This document shows positions 38,829 through 46,263 of a DNA stretch of 64,000 bases, piece by piece. The stretch's first letter is position 1, and each line of letters begins with the position of its first letter. Origin of the DNA: an uncultured Pelagibacteraceae bacterium (GTDB lineage Bacteria > Pseudomonadota > Alphaproteobacteria > Pelagibacterales > Pelagibacteraceae); contig CACIPQ010000004.1 in NCBI GenBank assembly GCA_902588585.1, forward strand, positions 1 through 64,000, given 5' to 3'. Below the pieces are notes generated by a model, which ran no database searches, was not told the origin of the DNA, and saw only the letters and a program-made list of their open reading frames with translations. The position numbers and the translations under genes were made by a program.

Positions 38829-39230
38829 ATGATCGATAAAACAATTTTCAAAATGGCATCAAATACTGAAAATTTTGGTTTTCTTGATAATTATACTCAT
38901 GCTTCAAGCTTAAAAAATCCAACATGTGGCGATAACATTAAAATTTATTTATTAATTAAAAATGACAAGATAGTAAAATTTAAATATGAGGGAAATAATT
39001 GTATATACTGCCAGGCTTCTGCCAGTCTGTTGTCCAAAATTACAAAAAATAAACCTATAAAAAAAATTAAGGATTTTATTAAAAAAGCAGAAAATTTTTT
39101 TAATGATAAAAATGCTCTTACTGACGATTATTGGAATATTTTTAAAAAAATAATGAACAAAAAGAATGTTGTAAGAAAGGATTGTTTGTTACTTCCTTTA
39201 AAAACTTTACTAAAAGCACTAAATAATTAG
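38829..39230 (+). CDS. SufU/IscU-type iron-sulfur scaffold-like protein
   Basis: 133 residues with the three cysteines of the IscU/SufU fold: NPTCGDNIKIYLLIKNDKI, YEGNNCIYCQASASLLSKI and VRKDCLLLPLKTLLKAL. It is closer to SufU (Suf-associated, with an insert between the second and third Cys) than to IscU. No suf genes are adjacent; it stands between tRNA-Cys and tRNA-Asn. Function in cluster assembly or sulfur transfer is inferred from the motifs. Confidence 0.78.
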   Translation: MIDKTIFKMASNTENFGFLDNYTHASSLKNPTCGDNIKIYLLIKNDKIVKFKYEGNNCIYCQASASLLSKITKNKPIKKIKDFIKKAENFFNDKNALTDDYWNIFKKIMNKKNVVRKDCLLLPLKTLLKALNN

Positions 39231-39267
39231 TTGTTTTATATTTTTAAAAATGTATGTTGTTTTTTAT

Positions 39268-39343
39268 TCCTCGGTAGCTCAGTTGGTAGAGCAGTTGACT
39301 GTTAATCAATTGGTCGCAGGTTCGAGTCCTGCCCGAGGAGCCA
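39268..39343 (+). tRNA. tRNA-Asn (GUU)
   Basis: Acceptor TCCTCGG/CCGAGGA, D-arm GCTCAGTTGGTAGAGC, anticodon stem-loop TTGACTGTTAATCAA with anticodon GTT, T-arm CGCAGGTTCGAGTCCTGC, discriminator G and an encoded CCA at 39341-39343. It is 76 nt long. The stop of the convergent XRE regulator lies 2 bases beyond. This tRNA is one substrate of the Tgt enzyme in this window. Confidence 0.96.
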
Positions 39344-39344
39344 A

Positions 39345-39716
39345 TTAACCAGTCTCTTTAAGATTTACAGCGTTTCTTAGAATTTGTAATACTTTTGTTT
39401 TTTCTGACTCTGAAAGTTTTGAAAAAGTTTTAACTAAAAAAGAATAATTTAGATCTGAATCTGATGATGAATTTTCTGCTTCTGATTCTCCTTTATAACC
39501 TGAAAAATCTTCATAAAAATACGTAATAGGAACTTTAAGAAAATTTGCAAGCTGCATTAATCTACTAGAACTAACACCGTTAGTTCCTTTTTCATATTTT
39601 TGTATTTGTTGGAAAGTTACGTTGATAGCGTTTGCTACTTTTGTTTGAGTTAAACCAAGAGACAATCTTCTCATTCTTAATCTTTTACCCAGATGAGTGT
39701 TAAAACTGTCTTCCAT
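39345..39716 (-). CDS. XRE-family transcriptional regulator
   Basis: 123 residues. Residues 8-65 form a Cro/CI helix-turn-helix: LGKRLRMRRLSLGLTQTKVANAINVTFQQIQKYEKG. A short Ser/Glu-rich linker and a C-terminal helical piece (VKTFSKLSESEKTKVLQIL) follow. This type is common in alphaproteobacteria. A strong ribosome-binding site (AGGGGG) precedes the ATG. The upstream gap (39717-39875) holds inverted repeats that may include its own operator. Confidence 0.88.
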   Translation of the reverse strand: MEDSFNTHLGKRLRMRRLSLGLTQTKVANAINVTFQQIQKYEKGTNGVSSSRLMQLANFLKVPITYFYEDFSGYKGESEAENSSSDSDLNYSFLVKTFSKLSESEKTKVLQILRNAVNLKETG

Positions 39717-39813
39717 AGTCCCCCTAGTTTCCTCTTGAAAAAAACTAAATTGAACATGAAAAAACCATTTTAGGCAACAGTTAAAATAATTTTTTTTTGG
39801 GTCAAATCGGCCT

Positions 39814-39866
39814 TAAATTAACTAAGAAAATGGTTGACTCAGTAGAGATTTCTTAGGGTTAATTTA
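39814..39866. repeat. Long imperfect inverted repeat between the XRE gene and the split gene
   Basis: Arms TAAATTAA+CTAAGAAA (39814-39829) and TTTCTTAG+GG+TTAATTTA (39849-39866) pair over 16 bases with a two-base bulge around a 19-base loop. It starts 10 bases after the stop of the split gene on the minus strand and lacks a following U-run, so it is not a classical intrinsic terminator. A second pair, AACCATTTT (39763-39771) and AAAATGGTT (39827-39835), overlaps one arm and could form a competing structure. The rest of the 159-base gap is AT-rich and I see nothing else in it. Confidence 0.6.
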
Positions 39867-39875
39867 AATAGTTTA

Positions 39876-40097
39876 TTAAAATATATGTTTTTTTAACCTA
39901 TATTCCCAACGTCCCATTTTTTCATAAGACATCTTTAACCATACTAATGTGTCTGTGTCATACCAGACGTGCAAATTTATTTTCTTTTTTTTTAAGGGTT
40001 TATTGTCATCGGATAAAAAATGTAAATGCAAAGAGTTATACACTTTTTGATTTAATTTAATTTTTTTCTTTCCTAAAAATTTTACTTTTTGTGGCAT
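39876..40097 (-). pseudogene. DUF6134-like protein, 3' part of a split gene
   Basis: 73 residues: MPQKVKFLGKKKIKLN, then NLHVWYDTDTLVWLKMSYEKMGRWEYRL. This is the C-terminal half expected for DUF6134-type exported proteins (a Trp-Tyr-Asp strand, then a WEYRL-like end). Its ATG overlaps the stop of the upstream half as TAATG. Continuing its frame upstream gives Gly-Arg-Val before the Met, so it is most likely the second half of the preceding gene shifted by one base. As an alternative it might be translated separately by stop-start coupling. Confidence 0.6.
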
Positions 40098-40567
40098 TAC
40101 TCTCCCTGATATTGCGCTAATTTGCTTATTTTTTTAATGATTTCGTGATTCCACCAACTACCAATTATTAAAGATGGGTCTGTTTTTCCCTTGAATGAAG
40201 AGCCATCTATTTCAAATGTCTTTTCATTATTATTAAATTTTAAATTTACATATTTTTTCTTGTCATTTTGGGTAGTTTTGGACCTAAATTTTATCAATTG
40301 ACCATTTTTATAGATTTCTTCAGTATTAGTTTGATACTTCATTATATTTAGACCGAGTTTACTAATTTCAAACTGACCTGATGTATTAACATGAAGTAAA
40401 TCACCTTTTTTACTGAAGTTAAATATATGGGATCCTATTAAATTATCATTAAAAAAAAGCTCATATTCTAAATATTTAAGATTTTTATAATGATTAACGT
40501 GACTTGAGACAAAACTATAAGAAAATAGATAAAAACATAGAACTGTTATTATTAAAAATTTTTTCAT
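40097..40567 (-). pseudogene. DUF6134-like exported protein, 5' part of a split gene
   Basis: 156 residues with an N-terminal signal (FLIITVLCFYLFSYSFVSS), then a beta-rich region (YELFFNDNLIGSHIFNFSK, INIMKYQTNTEEIYKNGQLIKF) ending SWWNHEII...AQYQGE and a stop. Together with the 73-residue downstream ORF it would make a normal-looking exported protein of about 230 residues. Adding one G to the GGG run at 40104-40106 restores one frame (Gln-Gly-Arg-Val-Met-Pro). Function unknown. It follows aapP by 20 bases on the same strand, so it may be the last cistron of the aap operon. Confidence 0.6.
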
Positions 40568-40587
40568 TAAGTTCTTTTAAAAAAATT

Positions 40588-41319
40588 TTAAAGAATTTGG
40601 CTCAAGAAAAGTTTTGTTCTTTCGTTTTTAGGATTAGCAAAAAATTCTTTGGTTTTAGCTCTTTCAACAATCATACCCTCATCCATGAAAACTACTTCAT
40701 CTGCAACTTCTTTTGCAAATCCCATTTCATGAGTAACAACAATCATGGTCATTCCACCTTTTGCTAAATTTACCATTGCATCTAAAACTTCTTTGATCAT
40801 TTCAGGATCTAAAGCTGAGGTAGGTTCGTCAAAAAGCATAATTTTTGGCTCCATACATAAAGCTCTAGCAAGAGCTGCTCTTTGTTGTTGTCCACCGGAC
40901 AATTGGCCAGGAAATTTTAAAGCTTGGTCGGAAATTTGAACTTGTTCTAGTTGTTTCATCGCCAATTCTTCTGCTTGTTTCTTTGGAGTTTTCTTTACCC
41001 AGATAGGAGCTAGAGTGCAGTTATCCAAAATTGACAAATGTGGAAATAAATTAAATTGTTGAAAAACCATACCAACTTCTGCTCTTATTTTTTCAATATC
41101 TTTAGTTTTTTCAGATAATTCATTTCCGTCTACAACTATTTTTCCTTTTTGATGTTCTTCAAGTCTGTTTATACATCTTATTAAAGTGGATTTTCCTGAG
41201 CCAGAAGGTCCACATACAACGATTTTTTGTTTTTCCTGAACATCAAGATTTATATCTTTTAAAACCTGAAAGTCCCCAAACCATTTGTTAACTTCTTTCA
41301 TTTCTATAATTGTCGACAT
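40588..41319 (-). CDS. aapP: General L-amino-acid ABC transporter, ATP-binding protein
   Basis: It energises amino-acid import. The 243-residue ATPase has Walker [13 protein letters not shown]-loop [11 protein letters not shown], signature [15 protein letters not shown], Walker [13 protein letters not shown] and H-loop VVTHEMGF, all consensus. It is the last gene of aapJ-aapQ-aapM-aapP, 10 bases downstream of aapM. Confidence 0.95.
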   Translation of the reverse strand: MSTIIEMKEVNKWFGDFQVLKDINLDVQEKQKIVVCGPSGSGKSTLIRCINRLEEHQKGKIVVDGNELSEKTKDIEKIRAEVGMVFQQFNLFPHLSILDNCTLAPIWVKKTPKKQAEELAMKQLEQVQISDQALKFPGQLSGGQQQRAALARALCMEPKIMLFDEPTSALDPEMIKEVLDAMVNLAKGGMTMIVVTHEMGFAKEVADEVVFMDEGMIVERAKTKEFFANPKNERTKLFLSQIL

Positions 41320-41329
41320 AAAAAATTCC

Positions 41330-42574
41330 TTATCTATCTGTTTTGTATTTTCTTTCTAAACTAATACTATATCTGCTCATAGCGTAACATATTATCCAGA
41401 AAACAAAACCCGCAAAAACATAACCTTCAGCAGCAAATCCAAGCCATTTAGGATTTGTTTTCGCCATATCAATCATTCCTATTAATTCAAGAAGTCCTAC
41501 AACTAAAATTAAAGGTGTATCTTTTACTAAAGCCAAAAAGGTATTTGCAATACCTGGGATTACAAGTTTTAAAGCTTGAGGCATTATAATCAAAAGATGC
41601 ATCCTCCAGTATCCCATCCCTAAAGATTTTCCAGCATCATACTGTCCCCTTGGTAAAGCTTGAAGTCCTCCACGCACTACCTCAGCCATATATGCGGACT
41701 CAAAAAGTGTGATTGCTATAATAACTCTTACAAGTTTATCCATGTAAGTGTCCTCAGGTAAAAACATTGGAAACATTACTGATGCCATAAATAAAACTGT
41801 AATTAATGGAACTCCTCTCCAGAATTCTATAAAACCAATTGATGCATATTTTATTACCGGATATGAAGATCTTCTTCCTAGAGCTAAAAATAAACCAACA
41901 GGAAAACAAAAAGTTAAGGCAAATATTGAAATTATAAAAGTAAGAGCTAAGCCGCCCCACGCATTTGTTTCAACCCATTCAAGACCAAAATTGCCTCCTG
42001 AAATTAGAGAGATCATTATAAACGGATAAACAAAAATTAAAAAAATTAGCACATAATTTTTGATTTTTGCTGAAACAAAAAAGGCTAGTCCTACAATTAA
42101 TATTAAACCTATAAATGCAGCATTAATTCTCCAAATTTCATTAATTGGATACAGTCCGTACATCAGTCTTTCAAACCACACGTTTATGAATACCCAACAA
42201 GCACCATCACCAGTGCAATCTTCTTTTTTTGAGCCTATAAAAGTTGCATCAAAAAAAAGCCAATCTAGTATCGGCGGTATAGACTTAATTAAAAGAAAAA
42301 TTGCAAATATTGATAAAATAGCATTAAACCAATTTGAATTAATATTTTTATTTAAAATATCTAGAATCTTGATTCCGCTAAATTCTATTCTAATCAGATG
42401 TAAGCCATAAAAACATAAAACTAAAGGTATAAAAAAACTGATCCAAATTGGAAAAAATTCAAAAATGTTAAAAGTTACATCTGCAATACCTAAAATAAAA
42501 AATGCGGCTCCTAGAGAAACATAGACATGCAAACTTTCTCTATTTGGTTTCAAAAGTGATAAATTTTTAATCAT
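41330..42574 (-). CDS. aapM: General L-amino-acid ABC transporter, permease AapM
   Basis: A 414-residue inner-membrane permease. The N-terminal half has extra segments typical of AapM/YhdY; the C-terminal half holds the HisM/GlnP core with [22 protein letters not shown] and the EAA loop [23 protein letters not shown]. It overlaps aapQ by 4 bases and partners it as a heterodimer. Confidence 0.94.
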   Translation of the reverse strand: MIKNLSLLKPNRESLHVYVSLGAAFFILGIADVTFNIFEFFPIWISFFIPLVLCFYGLHLIRIEFSGIKILDILNKNINSNWFNAILSIFAIFLLIKSIPPILDWLFFDATFIGSKKEDCTGDGACWVFINVWFERLMYGLYPINEIWRINAAFIGLILIVGLAFFVSAKIKNYVLIFLIFVYPFIMISLISGGNFGLEWVETNAWGGLALTFIISIFALTFCFPVGLFLALGRRSSYPVIKYASIGFIEFWRGVPLITVLFMASVMFPMFLPEDTYMDKLVRVIIAITLFESAYMAEVVRGGLQALPRGQYDAGKSLGMGYWRMHLLIIMPQALKLVIPGIANTFLALVKDTPLILVVGLLELIGMIDMAKTNPKWLGFAAEGYVFAGFVFWIICYAMSRYSISLERKYKTDR

Positions 42575-43767
42575 TTTTCTTTAATTGCTATTTTTTTGTT
42601 ATACCAATTCATGAAGATCGAGATTGCTATGCTTAGTGATAAATACGTAAGCATTGTTATTGAGACTATTTCTATAGCCCTACCCGTTTGCATCATTGCT
42701 GTACCAGCAAAAACTAATACAAGATCGGGATAAGCAATTGCGGCAGCCAATGAAGAATTTTTAGTTAAATTAAGATATTGGTTTGTTGTTGGAGGAATTA
42801 TGATCCTTAATGCTTGGGGCATAATAACCAATTTTAACACCTGGCCTGGTGTTAGACCTATAGATGCTGCAGCTTCTTTTTGACCTTTGCCAACACCCAT
42901 TATTCCAGCTCTAACACATTCTGCTATAAAAGTTGCTGTGTACAATGATAATGCCAGTGCTAAAGCCATTAATTCTGGGATAATATTAATACCGCCTTTA
43001 AAATTAAAGATTGTCTCTGACTGCTGTACAAGTAAAGGAGTCTCTAATTCGACGCTCACTCCACCTAAAAGGCTTGCTACAAGAGGCAAAATTACTAATA
43101 AAGCTATTGAAATAAAAAATACAGGTATTCTTTGTCCTGTCGCTTCTTGTTTTCTTTTTCCATAAATATAAATAAAAACTATCGATACAATAGCTGCAAC
43201 GAAAGAATAAAACACAACAGGAAAATTGGTCCAAACAAATTTTGGAATAAAAAAACCTTTAATAGTTAAAAAAGATACATCAAAAAAAGTGATTGCCTCA
43301 TTAGGTAAAGGTAAAGCTCTTAAAGCAGCAAAATACCAAAAAAATATTTGCAAAAGCAAAGGTATATTTCTGAAAATTTCCACATAGATTTCAGCCAACT
43401 TTGCTATTAAATAATTTGAAGATAATCTAGAAATTCCAACAATAACACCTAATACAGTAGCAAAAAATATACCTACAGCTGAGACTAAAAGAGTGTTTAA
43501 AAGACCAACTAAATAAGCTTTAGCGTAAGAATGAGAGCCATCGTAATCAATTAATGAAAACTGTATATCAAATGAAGATTCTTGACTTAAAAAACCAAAT
43601 CCAAAATCAATTCCTCTGGTATCCATATTGGTTTGAGCATTGAATGTAAAAAATCCAATTATAAAAATTATCGCAAAAAGTGTAACAGCTTGAGGTAGAA
43701 AATTGCTAAGTTTTGGGTTATTATCCAAAAAATTACCAAGACCTAAATTAAAATTTTTAATTTTCAT
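42571..43767 (-). CDS. aapQ: General L-amino-acid ABC transporter, permease AapQ
   Basis: A 398-residue permease with the polar amino-acid core: VEIFRNIPLLLQIFFWYFAALRALP and the EAA loop CVRAGIMGVGKGQKEAAASIGLTPGQ. The long insert between the first and later segments is typical of AapQ. It is separated from aapJ by a strong hairpin with a T-run (43781-43811), so it is probably expressed at a lower level than the binding protein. Confidence 0.94.
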   Translation of the reverse strand: MKIKNFNLGLGNFLDNNPKLSNFLPQAVTLFAIIFIIGFFTFNAQTNMDTRGIDFGFGFLSQESSFDIQFSLIDYDGSHSYAKAYLVGLLNTLLVSAVGIFFATVLGVIVGISRLSSNYLIAKLAEIYVEIFRNIPLLLQIFFWYFAALRALPLPNEAITFFDVSFLTIKGFFIPKFVWTNFPVVFYSFVAAIVSIVFIYIYGKRKQEATGQRIPVFFISIALLVILPLVASLLGGVSVELETPLLVQQSETIFNFKGGINIIPELMALALALSLYTATFIAECVRAGIMGVGKGQKEAAASIGLTPGQVLKLVIMPQALRIIIPPTTNQYLNLTKNSSLAAAIAYPDLVLVFAGTAMMQTGRAIEIVSITMLTYLSLSIAISIFMNWYNKKIAIKEK

Positions 43768-43780
43768 TTGTATTCACAAT

Positions 43781-43811
43781 AAAAAAAAGGGCCAGAAAAA
43801 TCTAGCCCTTT
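43781..43811 (-). terminator. Intrinsic terminator/attenuator between aapJ and aapQ
   Basis: On the minus strand AAAGGGCTAG pairs with CTGGCCCTTT (10 pairs, one G-T wobble) around a 6-base loop, followed by a run of eight T. It lies 26 bases after the aapJ stop and 14 bases before the aapQ start. Partial read-through would give excess binding protein. Confidence 0.8.
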
Positions 43812-43836
43812 CTTTTTAAATAAAAGTTATCCGCAA

Positions 43837-44877
43837 TTATCTAGCTGGCGGAACGTAAAGAATACCACCTTTTGTCCAAAGTTGATTTGGACCTCTGTCA
43901 GGTAATATACCAGTGTCAGCTATATTACGTTTATAGCTTTCACCATAGTTACCGACTTGTTTGATGATTCTTAAGCTCCAGTCATTGTCTAGACCAAACG
44001 CTGCACCAAGTTCACCTTCAGCTCCAACCAATCTTTTGATTGCTGGATTTTCTGAAGATTTCATGCTGTCAGCATTAGCTGAAGTAATTCCATACTCCTC
44101 TGCTTCGATCATAACGTTTAATGACCATCTAACAATATCTTCCCAAACTGAATCCCCTTGTCTTACAACAGGACCTAGTGGTTCTTTTGATATTGTTTCA
44201 GGTAATACTATGTGATCGTCTGGTTTGCTCAACTTAGTTCTTTGAGCAGCTAAACCAGATTTGTCAGTTGTGTATGTATCACATCTTCCTGCATCATATG
44301 CAGCAACAACTTCATCTGCTTTTTCAAAAGCAACAGGCTCATATTTAATTCCTTTAGAATTAAAAAAGTCTCTCATGTTAAGCTCTGTTGTTGTACCAAT
44401 GTTAGTACAAGCAGAGATACCGCTTTTAAATTGACTTGTAGATGTTATGCCAGAACCTTTTCTGACCATAAAACCTTGACCATCATAAAAGTTTACACCA
44501 ACAAAAGTTAAACCAATGTCAGCATCTCGTGATAGTGTCCAAGTAGTATTTCTTGATAAGACATCAATCTCACCAGAAGTTAATGCAGTAAATCTTTCTT
44601 TAGCACTTAAAGGATAGAATTTAACTTTTCCTGAATCTCCAAGTGTAGCAGCCGCAACTGCTCTACATACATCAACGTCAACACCAGACCAATTTCCTGA
44701 CGCATCAGCATTAGAAAATCCTGGTAGACCTTGTGAAACTCCACATCTTACGTAACCCATCTTCTGAGTTTTTTTAAGAGTTTTTGATTTTTTTGCAGCC
44801 ATTGCACCAGTTTCGAAACTTACTAGTAATGCAATTGAAGTCAGCAAATAAACCAAAGTTTTTAATGTTTTTAGCAT
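43837..44877 (-). CDS. aapJ: General L-amino-acid ABC transporter, periplasmic binding protein
   Basis: 346 residues: a signal peptide ending GAMA-A (about residue 27), a Lys-rich stretch, then the AapJ/YhdW binding fold, with YVRCGVSQGLPGFSNADASGNWSGVDVDVCRA, RNTTWTLSRDADIGLTF, GISACTNIGTTTELN and the C-terminal RGPNQLWTKGGILYVPPAR. These are close matches to alphaproteobacterial general amino-acid binding proteins. A strong Shine-Dalgarno (GAAGGGG) precedes ATG by 8 bases, with an 18-base perfect palindrome next to it. Confidence 0.95.
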   Translation of the reverse strand: MLKTLKTLVYLLTSIALLVSFETGAMAAKKSKTLKKTQKMGYVRCGVSQGLPGFSNADASGNWSGVDVDVCRAVAAATLGDSGKVKFYPLSAKERFTALTSGEIDVLSRNTTWTLSRDADIGLTFVGVNFYDGQGFMVRKGSGITSTSQFKSGISACTNIGTTTELNMRDFFNSKGIKYEPVAFEKADEVVAAYDAGRCDTYTTDKSGLAAQRTKLSKPDDHIVLPETISKEPLGPVVRQGDSVWEDIVRWSLNVMIEAEEYGITSANADSMKSSENPAIKRLVGAEGELGAAFGLDNDWSLRIIKQVGNYGESYKRNIADTGILPDRGPNQLWTKGGILYVPPAR

Positions 44878-44893
44878 TATTTATCCCCTTCTT

Positions 44894-44911
44894 TTTATTG
44901 TTAACAATAAA
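44894..44911. promoter_or_regulatory. Perfect 18-base palindrome upstream of aapJ
   Basis: TTTATTGTTAACAATAAA is its own reverse complement and lies 16 bases upstream of the aapJ ATG, just beyond the Shine-Dalgarno. It could be a repressor operator or fold in the leader next to the ribosome-binding site. No known regulator is assigned. Confidence 0.5.
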
Positions 44912-44949
44912 TTACAAGTTATGTAATTTCGAAGTAGTATCTTTTATTA

Positions 44950-44970
44950 AACATCTATGATCAAGATGTT
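44950..44970. promoter_or_regulatory. Inverted repeat in the aapJ upstream region
   Basis: AACATCT and AGATGTT form a perfect 7-base inverted repeat with a 7-base spacer (ATGATCA), 73 bases upstream of the aapJ ATG. Its form suits a dimeric operator. The rest of 44971-45071 is AT-rich with a short CACT...AGTG repeat before a T-run; I found no convincing promoter boxes. Confidence 0.45.
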
Positions 44971-45071
44971 ATGATGTAGAAGCACCAAGTTTGAACAGGC
45001 AATATAACACTTAATATAGTGAGGTTTTTTAAATTAATACAATATTATGATTTGTTCAATTTTTAGGTTAT

Positions 45072-45148
45072 TGGCGCGCCCTGGAGGATTCGAACCTCCG
45101 ACCCTCGGTTTAGAAAACCGATGCTCTATCCAGCTGAGCTAAGGGCGC
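45072..45148 (-). tRNA. tRNA-Arg (UCU)
   Basis: The minus strand gives acceptor GCGCCCT/AGGGCGC, D-arm GCTCAGCTGGATAGAGC, anticodon stem-loop TCGGTTTTCTAAACCGA with anticodon TCT, T-arm CGGAGGTTCGAATCCTCC, discriminator G and an encoded CCA at 45072-45074. It is 77 nt long and sits between fbpC and aapJ on the same strand as both. Confidence 0.96.
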
Positions 45149-45183
45149 AACTAAAAAACTTTTTTAGCACTTTTTTAATAGAA

Positions 45184-46242
45184 TTAAAAGCAAACTAAAT
45201 GATCAACATAAATTGGTGTTTTAATTCCAAACTTATCCTTGATCTTATGTTGATGTTCGTGATGAGAATGAACAAATACTGGTATAGTTTGATTTCCTTT
45301 TGTTTTAAGTGTGTAAATAAAATTTGTTCCTCTAAATTTTCTATCTACTACCTCCAATATCAAATTGCTTTTATCATCATGCTCTAAATCTTCAGGTTGT
45401 ATTAAAAGTTTAACGGATGACCCAATAGATTGCTTTTTAACGAATTTACCTTTTATTGTACCCAATTCATGATTTTTTAAAGTGTCATTTCCTGTAACTT
45501 GAGCATCAATCAAGATTCCTCTATTTAGAAACTTAACAACATCAATGGAATTGGGATAATGATAAATATTATAAGGTATATCAAATTGTTTTAATGACTG
45601 ATCTAGTATAATTCCGCATTTGTCAGCCAAATAAAAAGCTTCGTATGAATCGTGTGTAACTACAATAGTTGTAATATTTAATTCTTTTAAAAGATCTTTT
45701 ATTCTTTTTTGTAATTCATCTTTTAAACTTTGGTCAATATTAGAAAATGGTTCATCCAATAAAAGGAGATCGGGTTTAGACATTAATGATCTAGCTAAAG
45801 AAACTCTTTGTGCTTCACCAGCACTTATTTCATGTGGGTATTTTTCTTTTAAATCCTCCAAGTGCAAAATCTTTATTAGATCATTGTCTGAATAACGAAA
45901 TTTTGAATTTTTATTTCTTTTAGAACCAATGTTTATATTGTCAAGCACATTGTAATGAGGAAATAATGAATTGTCCTGAAAACATAATGCTATATTTCTT
46001 TTTTCAGGTTCTAAATTATAATCTTCTGAAGAAATAGTTTTTCCTTTTAGTTTTATTTTTCCAGTTTGTAAATTTTGAAGACCGGCTATAGTTCTTAGCA
46101 TTGTTGTTTTACCAATTCCAGATGGTCCTAAAAGACAAACAATTTCACCTTCTTTTTTTATTGTTAATGAAACATTATTAACTTTGTTTTTTGTACTAGC
46201 AGCAAAAGTTGCATTATCAATTTCAAGAAAATTTGAGCTCAT
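45184..46242 (-). CDS. fbpC: Ferric iron ABC transporter, ATP-binding protein
   Basis: 352 residues: Walker A GPSGIGKTTMLRTIAG, Q-loop CFQDNSLFPHYNV, a signature reading ISAGEAQRVSLARSL (instead of LSGGQ), Walker B LLLDEPFSNID, H-loop VVTHDSYEA, and a C-terminal TOBE-like regulatory domain (about 240-352). The last cistron of fbpABC, 21 bases downstream of fbpB. Iron specificity follows from the binding protein and the Fur-like site, not from this subunit. Confidence 0.9.
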   Translation of the reverse strand: MSSNFLEIDNATFAASTKNKVNNVSLTIKKEGEIVCLLGPSGIGKTTMLRTIAGLQNLQTGKIKLKGKTISSEDYNLEPEKRNIALCFQDNSLFPHYNVLDNINIGSKRNKNSKFRYSDNDLIKILHLEDLKEKYPHEISAGEAQRVSLARSLMSKPDLLLLDEPFSNIDQSLKDELQKRIKDLLKELNITTIVVTHDSYEAFYLADKCGIILDQSLKQFDIPYNIYHYPNSIDVVKFLNRGILIDAQVTGNDTLKNHELGTIKGKFVKKQSIGSSVKLLIQPEDLEHDDKSNLILEVVDRKFRGTNFIYTLKTKGNQTIPVFVHSHHEHQHKIKDKFGIKTPIYVDHLVCF

Positions 46243-46263
46243 AAGCTTTATTCTAATATAGCT

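Noticed and set aside
42060-42410. 116-aa ORF antisense to aapM
   Set aside because: Shadow of a membrane-protein gene; hydrophobic composition comes from the opposite strand.
44878-45071. Riboswitch upstream of aapJ
   Set aside because: The region holds palindromes but none of the conserved cores I know (glycine, SAM-II, SAM-V, TPP, cobalamin).
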